This document shows, piece after piece, positions 63,718 through 64,000 of a DNA stretch of 64,000 bases. The position numbers and the translations under genes are program-made. Origin of the DNA: Pedobacter aquatilis (GTDB lineage Bacteria > Bacteroidota > Bacteroidia > Sphingobacteriales > Sphingobacteriaceae). The stretch lies in contig NZ_JAUFPW010000012.1 in the NCBI RefSeq assembly GCF_030409415.1, forward strand, positions 62,001 through 126,000, in the 5' to 3' direction. Position 1 is the stretch's first letter. Each line of letters begins with the position of its first letter. The notes below the pieces were generated by a model. It had not been told where the DNA came from. It searched no databases and saw only the letters and a list, made by a program, of their open reading frames with translations.

Positions 63718-64000
63718 TTCGAAGAAGATTAATTTAACAGATTTTCGGCGGGGTTGCGAAAGTATGAAAAATTGGTCGATTCTCCAATCTTAAATAAATA
63801 AGTCCTGTATGTAAAAATGATTTTCCCACGTTCAACTTAACGTAGAACTGATATTTACAGCAAGCTATAGGTTTAGTCCAGCCACACCACTATATTTACG
63901 TTATACTTTTTATCCGGCATTGTCTAGATTTCGGATTGCAATAATTTGCCAACCTACTGTCATTAATAGAAATCTAGCGAGCCGGCAAATTTTTGTTTCT
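63718..64000. other. Non-coding right edge of the window
   Basis: No supportable ORF, RNA gene or dispersed repeat is seen in these 283 bases. The promoter of the Hsp70 gene (minus strand) should lie near 63720-63800. Confidence 0.6.

Overview
The window looks like a chromosomal segment of a Bacteroidota bacterium, most likely a Sphingobacteriaceae member close to Pedobacter. The base composition is AT-rich. Putative promoters fit the Bacteroidota pattern (TTTG, about 18-19 nt, TAnnTTTG). Shine-Dalgarno signals are mostly weak. Typical families of the phylum are present: GH97, GH92, DUF2911, DUF4230, ORF6N, a short AtpC, and an ECF sigma factor with its own anti-sigma-like partner. I see no prophage, CRISPR array or rRNA. 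One tRNA gene (Arg, anticodon ACG) is present.

Layout. 1-3.4 kb: the end of an OmpR-type response regulator, a TPR membrane protein, hemE, a RelB/YafQ-like toxin-antitoxin pair, and hemJ. 3.5-9.7 kb: outer-membrane proteins, an ECF sigma/anti-sigma/beta-barrel operon, an ABC ATPase, a lipoprotein and a DUF4230 protein. 9.7-27.4 kb: a minus-strand run of nearly the whole branched-chain amino acid pathway, in transcription order leader peptide, ilvE, ilvD, a broken ORF6N gene, ilvB, ilvN, a DinB-like gene, ilvC, leuC, a methyltransferase, leuD, a tandem ABC ATPase, leuB, leuA, ilvA, and finally a cupin. 27.7-31 kb: a CPA1 antiporter and atpDC. 31-38.6 kb: a RmlD-like reductase, peroxiredoxin, tRNA-Arg, adk, obg, YdcF, YtxH, OsmC and DUF2130. 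38.7-52.5 kb: GH97, a thioesterase, remnants of a kdpD/HAMP-kinase locus, an M1 peptidase, an NtrC-type regulator, a PIG-L deacetylase with a 34-residue membrane peptide and an SSS symporter, DUF2911 and GH92. 52.5-64 kb: a small protein, NUDIX, AlkC-like glycosylase, oxidoreductase, GlcG-like protein, a Met/His-rich outer-membrane protein, BlaI/BlaR1, a frameshifted gene, a D12-class adenine methylase, a beta-lactamase-fold hydrolase and a short Hsp70.

The strongest regulatory finding is a complete transcription attenuator in front of ilvE. A 44-codon leader ORF carries the run VVLLPVIIINLLLLNILL. Its last codons contain GGACTGCTTT, which can pair with the 5' arm (AAAGCGTCC) of a U-tailed terminator lying between the leader stop and the ilvE start. 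Ribosome stalling on Leu/Ile/Val codons would free this antiterminator and switch on the operon.

Other points of note: a 34-residue membrane ORF fitted exactly between the PIG-L and symporter genes; a palindrome lying between the promoter boxes of blaI; two gene fossils (ORF6N, kdpD/HAMP) and one single-base frameshift; and at least eight intergenic inverted repeats of REP-like type, two of them with perfect 26-bp arms, which are densest in and around the amino acid operon.
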